64,000 nucleotides of DNA from Planctomycetota bacterium (GTDB taxonomy: Bacteria; Planctomycetota; B15-G4; SIAN01). This document shows, piece after piece, positions 16,698 to 25,848 of this stretch (its first letter is position 1; every line of letters starts with the position of its first letter). Position numbers and translations under genes: made by a program. Location of the stretch: contig JAEUIC010000005.1 in the NCBI GenBank assembly GCA_016795285.1, positions 248,001 to 312,000 of the forward strand, given 5' to 3'. A model generated the notes under the pieces. The model saw nothing but the letters and a program-made list of their open reading frames with translations, did not search any database and was not told the origin of the DNA.

Positions 16698-16712
16698 GCG
16701 CCGCAGCGGCGC
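16698..16712. terminator. Possible bidirectional hairpin between convergent genes
   Basis: A perfect GC stem (GCGCCG-CAG-CGGCGC) lies in the 31-bp space between the TPR gene (plus) and gnd (minus). It could terminate both transcripts, but there is no T-tract on either side, so the call rests on position and stem stability only. Confidence 0.3.
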
Positions 16713-16725
16713 GCGGAGCCGCCCC

Positions 16726-18147
16726 TTACTTCAGCCACTCCGCGTGGACGAAGCCGGCGGCCGGCTGGTCGACGCGCTCGAAGGTGTGGGCGCCGAAGGC
16801 GTCGCGCTGCGCTTGGGTGAGGTTCTGCGGCAGCGAGGCGCAGCGGTAGCTGTCGTACCAGGCGAGGCTCGCGGCGAAGGCGGGCACCGGCAGGCCGAGC
16901 TCGGCTGCGGCGGCGACGACGCGGCGCAGGCCGGGCGCGGTCGCCTCGATCACCTTGCGGAACTCGCCGTCGAGCAGGAGGCTCTTCAGGCCGCGGTTCG
17001 CGGCGAAGGCGCGCCGGATCGAGTCGAGGAAGCGCGCGCGGATGATGCAGCCGCCGGTCCAGATGCGGGCGAGCTCGGCGAGGTCGATCCCCCAGCCGTA
17101 CTGCTCGCTCGCCGTCTGGATGAGGCGCATGCCCTGCGCGTAGGAGAAGACCTTCGCGGCATGGAGCGCGTCGTGCACCGCCGCGATCCAGCCGGCGTTG
17201 TCGCCCTTCAGCATCTGCGGCGCCGGGCCGGGCAGCACCTTGGCGGCGGCGACGCGCTCCTCCTTCAGCGAGGAGAGGGCGCGCGCGTCGATGGCGGCGG
17301 CGATGGTCGGGATGGCGACGCCGACGTCGAGCGCCGTCTGCGCCGTCCACTTGCCGGTCCCCTTCTGCCCCGCCTTGTCCAGCACGAGGTCGACCAGCGC
17401 CTTGCCGGTCTCTGCGTCGCCCTTCTTGAAGATGCGCGCGGTGATCTCGATCAGGAAGCTGTCGAGCGGCCCCTGGTTCCACTGGCCGAACACCTCGCCC
17501 AACTCGTCGGCGGCCAGCCCGAGCCCCTTGCGCAGCACGTCGTACGCTTCGGCGATCAGCTGCATGTCGCCGTACTCGATGCCGTTGTGGACCATCTTCA
17601 CGAAGTGGCCGGCGCCGTCGGGGCCGCACCAGGTGACGCACGGCCCGCTCGCGGTCTTGGCCGCGATCGCCTCGAAGACCGGCTTCAGCCGCTCGTAGGC
17701 GCCGCGATCGCCGCCCGGCATCAGCGACGGGCCGTGGCGCGCCCCCTCCTCGCCGCCCGAGATGCCGCAGCCGACGAAGCAGAGCCCCTGCTGGCGCCAC
17801 GCCGCCTCGCGGCGACGCGTGTCGTGGAAGAGCGAGTTGCCGCCGTCGACCACGATGTCGGCCGGCGCCAAGTGCGGCGCGAGCTCGGCCAGCGCCTGGT
17901 CGACCGGATCGCCCGCCTTGACCATCAGCAGGATGCGGCGCGGCGCCTCGAGCACGCCGGCGAGATCGGCGTAGCTCTTCACGCCGACCAGCTTCTTGCC
18001 CGGGTTCGCGGCGAGGAACTCCGCCGTCCTCTCCCACGTGCGGTTGTAGACGGCGACGGTGAAGCCGCGCGACTCGACGTTCAACGCGAGGTTCGCACCC
18101 ATCACGCCGAGCCCGACCACGCCGAACGAAGCTGGTGCCTGCGCCAT
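16726..18147 (-). CDS. gnd: 6-phosphogluconate dehydrogenase, decarboxylating
   Basis: The enzyme converts 6-phosphogluconate and NADP+ to ribulose 5-phosphate and CO2 in the oxidative pentose phosphate pathway. At 473 residues it has the classic length. The nucleotide motif GLGVMG is at residues 12-17. The substrate signature CGISGGEEGARHGPSLMPGG, the catalytic-Lys/His segment KMVHNGIEYGDMQ and the helix motif GTGKWTAQTALD are all intact. The C-terminus keeps the interdomain tail (RVDQPAAGFVHAEWLK). The gene follows tkt and pgl on the same strand, making a compact pathway cluster. Cytosolic. Confidence 0.97.
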   Translation of the reverse strand: MAQAPASFGVVGLGVMGANLALNVESRGFTVAVYNRTWERTAEFLAANPGKKLVGVKSYADLAGVLEAPRRILLMVKAGDPVDQALAELAPHLAPADIVVDGGNSLFHDTRRREAAWRQQGLCFVGCGISGGEEGARHGPSLMPGGDRGAYERLKPVFEAIAAKTASGPCVTWCGPDGAGHFVKMVHNGIEYGDMQLIAEAYDVLRKGLGLAADELGEVFGQWNQGPLDSFLIEITARIFKKGDAETGKALVDLVLDKAGQKGTGKWTAQTALDVGVAIPTIAAAIDARALSSLKEERVAAAKVLPGPAPQMLKGDNAGWIAAVHDALHAAKVFSYAQGMRLIQTASEQYGWGIDLAELARIWTGGCIIRARFLDSIRRAFAANRGLKSLLLDGEFRKVIEATAPGLRRVVAAAAELGLPVPAFAASLAWYDSYRCASLPQNLTQAQRDAFGAHTFERVDQPAAGFVHAEWLK

Positions 18148-18281
18148 CGTGAACCCTCGCACGCGCACCGCCACGCGGGCGATGCACGGGAATGCGCGGC
18201 GCGACCGCAGCGCGCGGTCGCCCCTCGCTCGATCGTCGAACCCTCTTCGGCCGGAACGTTCTTCCGACCGGAGCCGCGGTC

Positions 18282-20297
18282 TCAGCGCAACTGCTGCTGG
18301 ACTGCCGCCACCACCGCCGCCGCCGTGAGGCCGTACTCGGCGTAGATCCGCTCGGCCGGGGCCGAGGCTCCGAACCGGTCGACGCCGATCGCCACGCCGC
18401 TCGCGCCGAGGAAGCGCTGCCAGCCGAAGGTGGCCGCCGCCTCGATCGAGACGCGCGCCGCAACGCCGCTCGGCAGCACCGACTCGCGCCACGCGGCGTC
18501 CTGCGCCAGGAACTGCTCCTGGCACGCCATCGAGACCACGCGCGTCGGGACCCCCTTCGCCTCGAGCTGCTCGCGCGCCGCCATCGCGACCTCGACTTCG
18601 CTGCCGGTCGCGATCAGCAGCGCGCGCGGCTTGCCGCCGCCCGCCTCGGCCAGCACGTAGGCGCCGCGCCGCAGACCCGCCGCCGCGCCGCACTTCGCGC
18701 GATCCCAGGTCGTCGTCTTCTGCCGCGAGAAGACCAGCACGGTCGGCCCGTGCGTGCGCGCCAGCGCGTAGCGCCACGCCTCGACCGCCTCGTTGGCGTC
18801 GCACGGCCGCACCACGTGGACGTTCGGCGTGGCGCGCAGCGCGGCGAGGTGCTCGACCGGCTGGTGGGTCGGGCCGTCTTCGCCGAGCCCGATCGAGTCG
18901 TGCGTGAAGGCGAAGATGGTCGGCAGGTGGGAGAGCGCCGCAAGCCGGATCGCCGGCTTCATGTAGTCGCTGAAGCAGAAGAAGGTGGCGGTGTAGGTGC
19001 GCGGCCCGCCGTGGCAGGCGATGCCGTTGGCGATCGCCCCCATCGCGTGCTCGCGAACTCCGTAGCGGAGGTTCCTGCCGCCCGCGCCGGCGCCGCCGTC
19101 GAAGTCGCCCCCCTTCTCGATCGCCGTATTGGTCGAGACCGAGAGGTCGGCATCGCCGCCGATCAGCCACGGGATCTTCGCGGCGAAGTGGTTCACCGCC
19201 TTGCCGCCGCTCTGGCGCGTGGCGAGCCCCTGCGTCGCCGGGAAGGAGAGCAGCTCCGCGTCCCAACCGGCCGGCAGCTCGCCCGCCTGCATCGTCTTCC
19301 ACTCGGCGGCCAGCGCCGGGAAGGCGACCGCCCACGCGGCGAGCCGCTTCTCCCAGTCGAGCCGCGCCTGCTGGCCGCGCGCGCCGGCGGCCGCGAAGGC
19401 CGCCTTCGCCTCGCTCGGCACCGCGAAGCTCTGCGCCGGATCGAAGCCGAGCGCCTTCTTGGTGGCCGCCAGCTCCTCGTCGCCGAGCGGCGAGCCGTGC
19501 ACGTGGTGCGTCCCCGCCTTCTTCGGCGAACCGAAGCCGATGGTGGTCTTCACCACCACGAAGGTCGGCTGGCCGACGTCCTGGCGCGCCGTCTTCAGCG
19601 CGGCGTCGAGCGCGGCGAAGTCCTCGTTGCCGTCGGCGACGGTGAGCACCCGCCAACCGCACGCCTCCATCCGCTTCGCCACGTCCTCGGTGAAGGAGAG
19701 CGCGGTCGGACCGTCGAGCGAGATCGCGTTGCTGTCGTAGAGCCAGACCAGCTTGCCGAGCTTCAAGTGCCCGGCGAGCGACGCCGCCTCGTAGCTGATC
19801 CCCTCCATCAAGCAGCCGTCGCCCATCAGCGCGAAGGTGCGATGGTCGACGATCGCGTGGCCCGGCCGGTTGAAGTGCGCGGCGAGCCACCGCTCGGCGA
19901 TCGCCATGCCGACCGCGTTCGCCGCCCCCTGGCCGAGCGGCCCCGTCGTCGCCTCGACCCCCGCCGTCAGGCCGAACTCGGGATGCCCCGGCGTCTTGCT
20001 GCCCCACTGGCGGAACGCCTTCACGTCGTCGAGCGAGAGCGGGAAGCCGTAGAGGTGGAGCAGCGCGTAGAGCAGCATCGAGCCGTGGCCGGCCGACAGC
20101 ACGAAGCGGTCGCGATCGGCCCAGCCGGGCGCCGACGGGTCGAAGGCGAGGTGCTTCTGCCAGAGCGTGTAGGCGAGCGGCGCGGCGCCGAGCGGCAGGC
20201 CGGGGTGGCCCGAATTGGCCTTCTGCACCCCATCGATCGCCAGCGTGCGGATCGTGTTGGTGCAGAGCCGGTCGATCGTCGGGGTCGCTGCCGTCAC
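18282..20297 (-). CDS. tkt: Transketolase
   Basis: This 671-residue thiamine-diphosphate enzyme transfers two-carbon ketol units between sugar phosphates. The N-terminal [10 protein letters not shown] and [16 protein letters not shown] blocks, the TPP motif beginning [15 protein letters not shown], the conserved [12 protein letters not shown] and the segment [18 protein letters not shown] are all present. The GTG at 20297 is chosen as start because GAGGAG precedes it and the length then matches the family; the frame remains open upstream only as an artefact of GC content. It lies between pgl and gnd on the same strand. Confidence 0.97.
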   Translation of the reverse strand: MTAATPTIDRLCTNTIRTLAIDGVQKANSGHPGLPLGAAPLAYTLWQKHLAFDPSAPGWADRDRFVLSAGHGSMLLYALLHLYGFPLSLDDVKAFRQWGSKTPGHPEFGLTAGVEATTGPLGQGAANAVGMAIAERWLAAHFNRPGHAIVDHRTFALMGDGCLMEGISYEAASLAGHLKLGKLVWLYDSNAISLDGPTALSFTEDVAKRMEACGWRVLTVADGNEDFAALDAALKTARQDVGQPTFVVVKTTIGFGSPKKAGTHHVHGSPLGDEELAATKKALGFDPAQSFAVPSEAKAAFAAAGARGQQARLDWEKRLAAWAVAFPALAAEWKTMQAGELPAGWDAELLSFPATQGLATRQSGGKAVNHFAAKIPWLIGGDADLSVSTNTAIEKGGDFDGGAGAGGRNLRYGVREHAMGAIANGIACHGGPRTYTATFFCFSDYMKPAIRLAALSHLPTIFAFTHDSIGLGEDGPTHQPVEHLAALRATPNVHVVRPCDANEAVEAWRYALARTHGPTVLVFSRQKTTTWDRAKCGAAAGLRRGAYVLAEAGGGKPRALLIATGSEVEVAMAAREQLEAKGVPTRVVSMACQEQFLAQDAAWRESVLPSGVAARVSIEAAATFGWQRFLGASGVAIGVDRFGASAPAERIYAEYGLTAAAVVAAVQQQLR

Positions 20298-20344
20298 GCG
20301 TCGCTCCTCGAGGTCGCCTTCATGCCGCGAAGGCGGAGTGGGTT

Positions 20345-21046
20345 TCACGAGTCGAGATCGGCCGCCGCCGCCCGATCGAGCAGCCAATCGCGCTCGGCGA
20401 GCAGGCAGGCGGGGGTCGCTTCGGGGGTCGCATCGCGGGCGAGCGAGCGCGCGACGGCGCTCGCCTTGTCGCTGCCGCACGCCAGCACCAGCACCGCGCG
20501 CGCGGCGGCGAAGGCGGGCGGCGTGAGCGTGAGGCGGTGCGGCGGCGGCTTCGGGCCGACCACCGCGACGACGCGCCGCTCGGCCTCGCCGAGCGCGGGC
20601 GAGCCGGGGAAGAGCGACGCCGTGTGGCCGTCGGGTCCGAGGCCGAGCAGCAGCAGGTCGAAGGCGCTCGGCAGCGCGGCGGCGTACTCGGCGGCCGCCG
20701 CCTCGCGGTCCTCCCGCTCGCCCGCCATGCGATGGACCTGCGCCGGCGGAAGGGCGACCCGCGACAGGAGCGCGGCGTGGGCCATCCCGTAGTTGCTGTC
20801 GGGGTGGTCCGGCGGCACGCAGCGCTCGTCGCCGAACCAGATCTCGACCTGCCCCCACGGCACGCGGGCGCCGTGGAGCGCCGCGAGCTGCTCGTAGGCG
20901 CGCCGCGGCGTCGAGCCGCCGGCCAGCGCGAGGTGGGCGCGGCCGCGCGCCGCGACGGAGGCCTCGAGCGCCGCGGCGATGCGATCGGCCGCTTCGCGTG
21001 CAAGCGCGTCGGCATCGGCCACGATCGTCCGCGTCGCGTTCGCCAT
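20345..21046 (-). CDS. pgl: 6-phosphogluconolactonase
   Basis: This 233-residue cytosolic enzyme hydrolyses 6-phosphogluconolactone. Family landmarks are [36 protein letters not shown] and [17 protein letters not shown]. It is first gene of the pgl-tkt-gnd cluster, which covers the oxidative branch after glucose-6-phosphate dehydrogenase (not in the window) plus transketolase. The short leader just upstream carries five 11-bp direct repeats, which may affect its expression. Confidence 0.95.
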   Translation of the reverse strand: MANATRTIVADADALAREAADRIAAALEASVAARGRAHLALAGGSTPRRAYEQLAALHGARVPWGQVEIWFGDERCVPPDHPDSNYGMAHAALLSRVALPPAQVHRMAGEREDREAAAAEYAAALPSAFDLLLLGLGPDGHTASLFPGSPALGEAERRVVAVVGPKPPPHRLTLTPPAFAAARAVLVLACGSDKASAVARSLARDATPEATPACLLAERDWLLDRAAAADLDS

Positions 21047-21058
21047 CGCGCCGGTCCC

Positions 21059-21113
21059 CCCTCGTCGAGCCCTCGTCGAGCCCTCGTCGAGCCCTCGTCG
21101 AGCCCTCGTCGCG
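21059..21113. repeat. Five 11-bp tandem repeats upstream of pgl
   Basis: Five head-to-tail copies of CCCTCGTCGAG run without gaps, the last with one changed base. They start 12 bp upstream of the pgl ATG. On the coding strand each unit contains the small inverted repeat CTCG-A-CGAG. The period of 11 bp is about one helical turn, so the palindromes face the same side of the DNA. Confidence 0.85.
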
Positions 21114-21260
21114 CCGTCGTCAACGCGCCGGCCGATTCCCGGCGGCAGGCGCGGGGCGCATCGTAGCGGCGAGGGAGCTACGATCTCCGCCCGCTCGCCC
21201 GGTGCGGCTCGTGGTTTCCGGCCGCAGTCGAACGCGCCTCTCGGGCGATGAAGGGCACGG

Positions 21261-22871
21261 ATGAGCGCCGCCGCAACCTCCCTGACCCCCGTCGGCTCGC
21301 CGCCGGCGCGCCCCGCCTCCCGCCGCCTCGGCTGGATCGCGGCGCTGCTGCTGCTGGCGATCGGCAGCGCATTGCGGCTGAACGACGTCGCGACGCTCTC
21401 GGTGAACGGCGACGAGATCTACACGATCTGGGAGACGCGCTCGGCGCGCACGGCCGCCGCGCAGGTCGACGTCGCGACCGCCTGGAAGCAGCGCGCCGAG
21501 CTGATGGTGAAGGCCGATCCGGCGCCGCCGCCCGGGTTGCCGCAGGAGGAGCTCTGGCGCCTGCGCTGGGGCTATCGCACCAACCCGCTTCACCTGCTGC
21601 TGAACGAGGCGAGCTTCGCGCTGTTCGGCGACTCGCCCTTCGCGGCGCGCCTCTCGTCGCTCGCCTGCGGACTGCTCGCGCTGGTGCTGCTGCCGCTGCT
21701 GGCGCGCGGGCTGTGGGGCGACCGCTTCGCGCTGCTCCTGCTGGCGGTGCTGGCGCTCTCCCCCAACGCCATCGAGCACGCCCGCTTCGCCCGCTACTAC
21801 TCGGCGTCGTTCCTCTTCGGCGCCCTCGCGGCGCTGGCGGCGGCGCGCTTCACGCAGCATCGGCGCCGGCGCGACGAATGGCTCTTCGCCGGCTCCGCGC
21901 TGCTGCTGGTGCTGGTGCACAGCACCGGCGCGCTGGTCGCCGGGTTGCTGCTGCTCTGGATGGCGTTCGGCGCGCGCAGCAAGCTGGCGATCGCCTGCCT
22001 CGCGCTCGGCGCGGCCGCGGCGGCCGGCCTCTGGTGGCTCGGTCCGCTGAAGAAGATCGTCGACACGATCGGCGAGGGGATCCGGCCGACCAGCGTCTAC
22101 CGCTCGTGGCGGATGGCGGCGGGGCTCTTCTACAACGTCGGTCCGGGGCTCGTCGCGCTCGGCGCGTGGAGCCTCGCCTGCTGGCCGCGCCGCGGGCAGC
22201 GACTGGCGCAGCTGCCGCTCGCGCTCACCGTGCTGCTCGCCTGCTGGATCCTCTTCACGCTCAACTACCGCCACGACATCGGCCCGCGATACTTCGCCGC
22301 GATCGAGGGGGTCGGCGCGCTGCTGGCGGCGTGCGGGCTCGAGCGGCTCTGCGCCGTCGAGGGGCGCCGGCGACTGGCGCACGCTGCCGCCGCGCTGCTG
22401 GTCGCGGCGCAACTGCCGCTGCTGCTCTCGAACGCGGCCGACGGCCAGCGCTTCCCGATCGCGGAGACGGTCGAGCGGCTGCGGCTCGTGGCGCAGCCGC
22501 ACGATCGCGTGATGGCGAACTGGGGCGGGATCTTCGAGTACCACCTCGAGCGCGCCGGCGGCCCGCTGCGCAACGTGATGGAGCTGCCGAACAACCTCGC
22601 GACGCTCGAGGAGCGCCTGCTCGAGCGGCGCGCGAGCGACGGGACGCCGCCACGCGCCTGGCTCGTGCTGGAGCGGCAGCGCGGGCAGCTCTCGTGGGCC
22701 GGTCCGTCGCACCGCCTCGTCGACTGGCTCGCGCAACACGCGCAACCGGTCGAGACGTTCGGCACGGTGCGGCTCGACTCGCTGCTGAACCGCTTCAACG
22801 CCGGCTACCGCTACGAGCTCGCGCTCTACGAGGTCGACCTCGCCGCGTTGCGCGCTTCCAAGGGCGGCTGA
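21261..22871 (+). CDS. GT-C family membrane glycosyltransferase (GT39/ArnT-like)
   Basis: A 536-residue protein with about ten or more membrane helices. The acidic motif NGDEIYT follows the first helix (near residue 50), the GT-C catalytic-Asp position. A conserved HARFARYYSASFLFGA segment lies near residue 173, like the YxxS motif of PMT_2-type transferases. A soluble extracytoplasmic C-terminal part of about 150 residues follows. Such enzymes move a sugar from a polyprenyl-phosphate donor to an envelope acceptor. It opens the long glycan region and is convergent with the epimerase. Confidence 0.82.
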   Translation: MSAAATSLTPVGSPPARPASRRLGWIAALLLLAIGSALRLNDVATLSVNGDEIYTIWETRSARTAAAQVDVATAWKQRAELMVKADPAPPPGLPQEELWRLRWGYRTNPLHLLLNEASFALFGDSPFAARLSSLACGLLALVLLPLLARGLWGDRFALLLLAVLALSPNAIEHARFARYYSASFLFGALAALAAARFTQHRRRRDEWLFAGSALLLVLVHSTGALVAGLLLLWMAFGARSKLAIACLALGAAAAAGLWWLGPLKKIVDTIGEGIRPTSVYRSWRMAAGLFYNVGPGLVALGAWSLACWPRRGQRLAQLPLALTVLLACWILFTLNYRHDIGPRYFAAIEGVGALLAACGLERLCAVEGRRRLAHAAAALLVAAQLPLLLSNAADGQRFPIAETVERLRLVAQPHDRVMANWGGIFEYHLERAGGPLRNVMELPNNLATLEERLLERRASDGTPPRAWLVLERQRGQLSWAGPSHRLVDWLAQHAQPVETFGTVRLDSLLNRFNAGYRYELALYEVDLAALRASKGG

Positions 22872-22886
22872 GCCGGCGCCCGCGCT

Positions 22887-22940
22887 ACCGCTTCGCGGCG
22901 AGGTGCGCGCGCTAACGCTTCGCGGCGAGCTGCGCGCGCT
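22887..22940. repeat. 27-bp tandem duplication of the epimerase gene end
   Basis: The last eight codons plus stop of the epimerase gene (ending RAQLAAKR) are repeated immediately downstream with minor changes, and would read RAHLAAKR followed by a second TAG. The first 25 bp of the two copies (22889-22913 and 22916-22940) differ at one position. A recent slippage event or unequal exchange is the simplest explanation; the second copy is outside the reading frame's first stop. Confidence 0.75.
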
Positions 22941-23889
22941 GGTCGGCCAGCACGTCCTCGATGATGGTCGCGAGCGGCGTGCGCGGCCGGTAGCCGGTGA
23001 ACTTCTCGAGCTTGCGCAGGTCGGGCACGCGCCGCTGCATGTCCTCGAACCCCTCGGCGTACGCCTCGTGGTAGGGGATCTTCTGGATCGCGCTCTGGCT
23101 GCCGGCGGCGGCGCGCACGCGCTTGGCGAGCTCCTCGATCGACACCTCTTCGTCGTTGCCGATGTTGAAGACCTGGCCCCACGCGCTCTTGGTCTCGATC
23201 AGCCGCAGCACCGCCTCGACGGCGTCGCGCACGTGGCCGAAGCAGCGCGACTGCGTCCCGCTGCCGTGCACCGTGATCGGCTCGCCGGCCAGCGCCTGGC
23301 GCGCGAAGTTGGGCAGCACCATGCCGTAGCGGCCGGTCTGGCGCGGGCCGACCGTGTTGAAGAAGCGCGCCAGGATCACCGGCACCTTCTTCTCGCGGAA
23401 GTAGGCGAGCGCCAGCCACTCGTCGAGCGCCTTGCTGCAGGCGTAGGCCCAGCGCGAGTGGATCGTCGCGCCGAGCGTGAGGTCGTCCTCCTCGGCGAAC
23501 GGGATCTTCGCCCCCTTGCCGTAGACCTCGGAGGTCGACGCGATCACCACCGGCTTCTGCTTCTTCGCCGCCGCCTCGAGCACCGCCTCGGTCGCCTTGA
23601 CGTTGGTCTCGATCGTGTGGACCGGCCGCTCGACGATGAGGCGCACGCCGACCGCCGCCGCCAGGTGGACGGTGACGTCGCAGCGATCGAGGCACTCGGT
23701 GACGAGCGGCAGGTCGAGCGCGCTGCCGATGCGGTAGTCGAACCCCTTCTTGCCGAGATAGGGCTCGAGGTTCTCCATCGCGCCGGTCGACAAGTCGTCG
23801 AGCACCAGCACCGAATCGCCGCGGCCGATCAGCCGCTCGACGAGATGGGACCCGATGAAGCCAGCGCCACCGGTGATGAAGACCTTCAT
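22912..23889 (-). CDS. NAD-dependent sugar epimerase/dehydratase (extended SDR)
   Basis: 325 residues. The NAD-binding GGAGFIG is at 7-13, the active-site Ser/Thr in STSEVYG at about 118-124, and the catalytic pair Tyr149-xxx-Lys153 in YACSK. The segment RFFNTVGPRQTGRYGMVLPNF matches UDP-glucose 4-epimerase and UDP-glucuronate decarboxylase relatives. It probably makes an activated sugar for the neighbouring glycosyltransferases; the exact substrate cannot be read from sequence. Cytosolic. Its 3' end has been tandemly duplicated (see repeat entry). Confidence 0.9.
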   Translation of the reverse strand: MKVFITGGAGFIGSHLVERLIGRGDSVLVLDDLSTGAMENLEPYLGKKGFDYRIGSALDLPLVTECLDRCDVTVHLAAAVGVRLIVERPVHTIETNVKATEAVLEAAAKKQKPVVIASTSEVYGKGAKIPFAEEDDLTLGATIHSRWAYACSKALDEWLALAYFREKKVPVILARFFNTVGPRQTGRYGMVLPNFARQALAGEPITVHGSGTQSRCFGHVRDAVEAVLRLIETKSAWGQVFNIGNDEEVSIEELAKRVRAAAGSQSAIQKIPYHEAYAEGFEDMQRRVPDLRKLEKFTGYRPRTPLATIIEDVLADQRAQLAAKR

Positions 23890-23972
23890 TCGCGCTCCGT
23901 TCCGCGCCGCGGGGGCGTGCCCGCTTCGTCGGACGACGAAGCGCGGCGACTGAAGCTAGCATCGCCGCCCCC

Positions 23973-25829
23973 ATGCGAACGCGACTCGCCTATCTGCTGC
24001 TCGCGCTGCTGTCCGGCCTCGCGGGCGCGGGCCTCGAGCTGATCGCCGTCGCCGCCACCCGTCCATGGACGCCGCCGCTCTTCTGGCGGACGGCCGCCGA
24101 GCTCGCGCTGCTCTGGTCGGGCGCGGCGCTCGGCGTCGCGCTGCTGCGGTTGGCGACGCGCCGCGCGCCGGCGCCGGCCGGTGCGCTCCTGTGCGGGCCG
24201 ATCGGCTGGACGGTCGCCTGGTTCCTCACGCGCCTCGACGGCGGCGGGCGGCTCGACACCGGACTCGTCGCGCTGGTCGGCGCGCTGCTGACCGGCGCGC
24301 TGCTGCTCGCGCACGGCCGCCTCGACGGGCTCTTCGCCCGGCTGAAGCTGCTGGCGAGGCCGCTGCTCTGGGTCGTCGTCGCGCCGCTCCTCCTCGGCGG
24401 GGCGCTCCTGCGCCAGCGCGCGCGCACGCCGGCGCCGCCCGAGCGCGCCGCGGCCGCCGGCGCGAAGAGCGTGCTCTGGATCTCGCTCGACACGCTGCGC
24501 GCCGATCGGCTCGGCTGCTACGGGAACGCTTCCGGCCTCTCGCCCCACCTCGACGCGCTCGCGCGCGAGTCGGTCCTGTTCGAGCAGCTCACCTGCCCGA
24601 TGCCGCTCACCGCGCCGTCGCACACCGCGATGCTGACCGGCCTGCCGCCGCACGAGAGCGGCGTCACCAAGAACGGCCAGCCGCTGCCGCACGACGCGCC
24701 GACCTTGCCGCGCCGCTTCGCGGGCGAGGGCTACGCGACCGGCGGCTTCGTCTCGGGCTTCCCGCTCTTCCAGCGCTCGAGCCACTACGCCGACCACTTC
24801 CACTGGTACGACGACGAGTTCGATCCGAAGGCGCCGCTCGGCGAGGGCGGCCGCAGCTCGCCGCTCGGCACCGTGGCGCTCCGCGCGCTGCGCAAGCAGC
24901 TGCGCTGGAAGGAGCCGATCGAGCGGGCCGGCGACGTCACGGTCGGGCGCGCGCTCGAGTGGCTCGCGCGCGACGAGGTGGCGGCGCGGCCGTTCTTCCT
25001 CTTCGTCCACCTCTACGACGTCCACGGCGAGTACGTCCCGCACGAGCCGGGCGTCGCCCGCTCGCGCTTCTGGGACCTCGGCGCGACGCGCGAACGGCTC
25101 GCCTACCTCGACGATCCGCAGAACCGCGAGCACCTCGCCCGCCTCTACGACGGCGAAGTGAAGTGGGTCGACGCGCAGGTCGAGCGGCTCTTCGCGCAGC
25201 TGCGCGCCACCAAGCGGTGGGACGACACGCTGGTGGTCGTCACCTCCGACCACGGCGAGAGCCTCGGCGAGCACGACTACTGGTACGAGCACATCAACCC
25301 GTACCACGTCGAGACCCACTGCCCGGCGATCGTGAAGTTGCCGGGCGGCGCGGCGGCCGGCACGCGCGTCAGCGGACCGGCGCAGACGCTCGACCTCGCG
25401 AAGACGGTGGTCGAGCTGGTCGGCGCGCCGTTCGAGGTCGAGGGGCCCGGCGCCAGCCTGGTCGGCGCCATCGAGAGCGGCCGCATCCCGCGCCGCACCA
25501 TCCTCTGCCAGTCGATGTTCGACTTCGGCAACACCTTCTTCGCGGTGAGCGCGTGGGACGGCCGCTACAAGCTGCTCTACCGCTCGCCCGCGTTCCAGCG
25601 CCACGACAGCAAGCGCCTGCCGGCGAGCGAGGAGCTCTTCGACGTCCTCGCCGATCCGGGCGAGACGGTCGACCTGCTGAAGAGCGGAGCGCTCCCCGAC
25701 GACCTCGACTTGGAGGCGCTGCGGAACGAGCTCGACGCCTACTTCGAGAAGTGCCTCGCGGTCGGCCCCGCCCACGTCGCCGACGACGTCGCCGAGCAGC
25801 TGAAGCAGCTCGGCTACGGCAACAAGTAG
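23973..25829 (+). CDS. Membrane-anchored sulfatase-fold hydrolase/transferase 1
   Basis: 618 residues. About four or five membrane helices fill residues 1-145. An alkaline-phosphatase-superfamily domain follows, beginning SVLWISLDTLRADRLGCYG (Asp173). The nucleophile region reads PLTAPSHTAMLTG, with Thr213 where sulfatases have the Cys/Ser converted to formylglycine, and His217 in place of the motif Arg. Metal ligands later (SDHGES) are kept. This layout resembles LtaS/EptA-type phosphotransferases, which use Thr, more than true sulfatases. Likely role: adding or removing a phospho-group on an envelope glycan outside the cell; this is inference. Confidence 0.8.
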   Translation: MRTRLAYLLLALLSGLAGAGLELIAVAATRPWTPPLFWRTAAELALLWSGAALGVALLRLATRRAPAPAGALLCGPIGWTVAWFLTRLDGGGRLDTGLVALVGALLTGALLLAHGRLDGLFARLKLLARPLLWVVVAPLLLGGALLRQRARTPAPPERAAAAGAKSVLWISLDTLRADRLGCYGNASGLSPHLDALARESVLFEQLTCPMPLTAPSHTAMLTGLPPHESGVTKNGQPLPHDAPTLPRRFAGEGYATGGFVSGFPLFQRSSHYADHFHWYDDEFDPKAPLGEGGRSSPLGTVALRALRKQLRWKEPIERAGDVTVGRALEWLARDEVAARPFFLFVHLYDVHGEYVPHEPGVARSRFWDLGATRERLAYLDDPQNREHLARLYDGEVKWVDAQVERLFAQLRATKRWDDTLVVVTSDHGESLGEHDYWYEHINPYHVETHCPAIVKLPGGAAAGTRVSGPAQTLDLAKTVVELVGAPFEVEGPGASLVGAIESGRIPRRTILCQSMFDFGNTFFAVSAWDGRYKLLYRSPAFQRHDSKRLPASEELFDVLADPGETVDLLKSGALPDDLDLEALRNELDAYFEKCLAVGPAHVADDVAEQLKQLGYGNK

Positions 25830-25848
25830 CGACGGCGCGGGGCGCGCG

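Noticed and set aside
16726..20007. A single 1093-residue gene joining the 6-phosphogluconate dehydrogenase region to upstream sequence
   Set aside because: The extra N-terminal part is the transketolase gene read in a wrong frame. True gnd starts at 18147 and tkt lies at 18282-20297.
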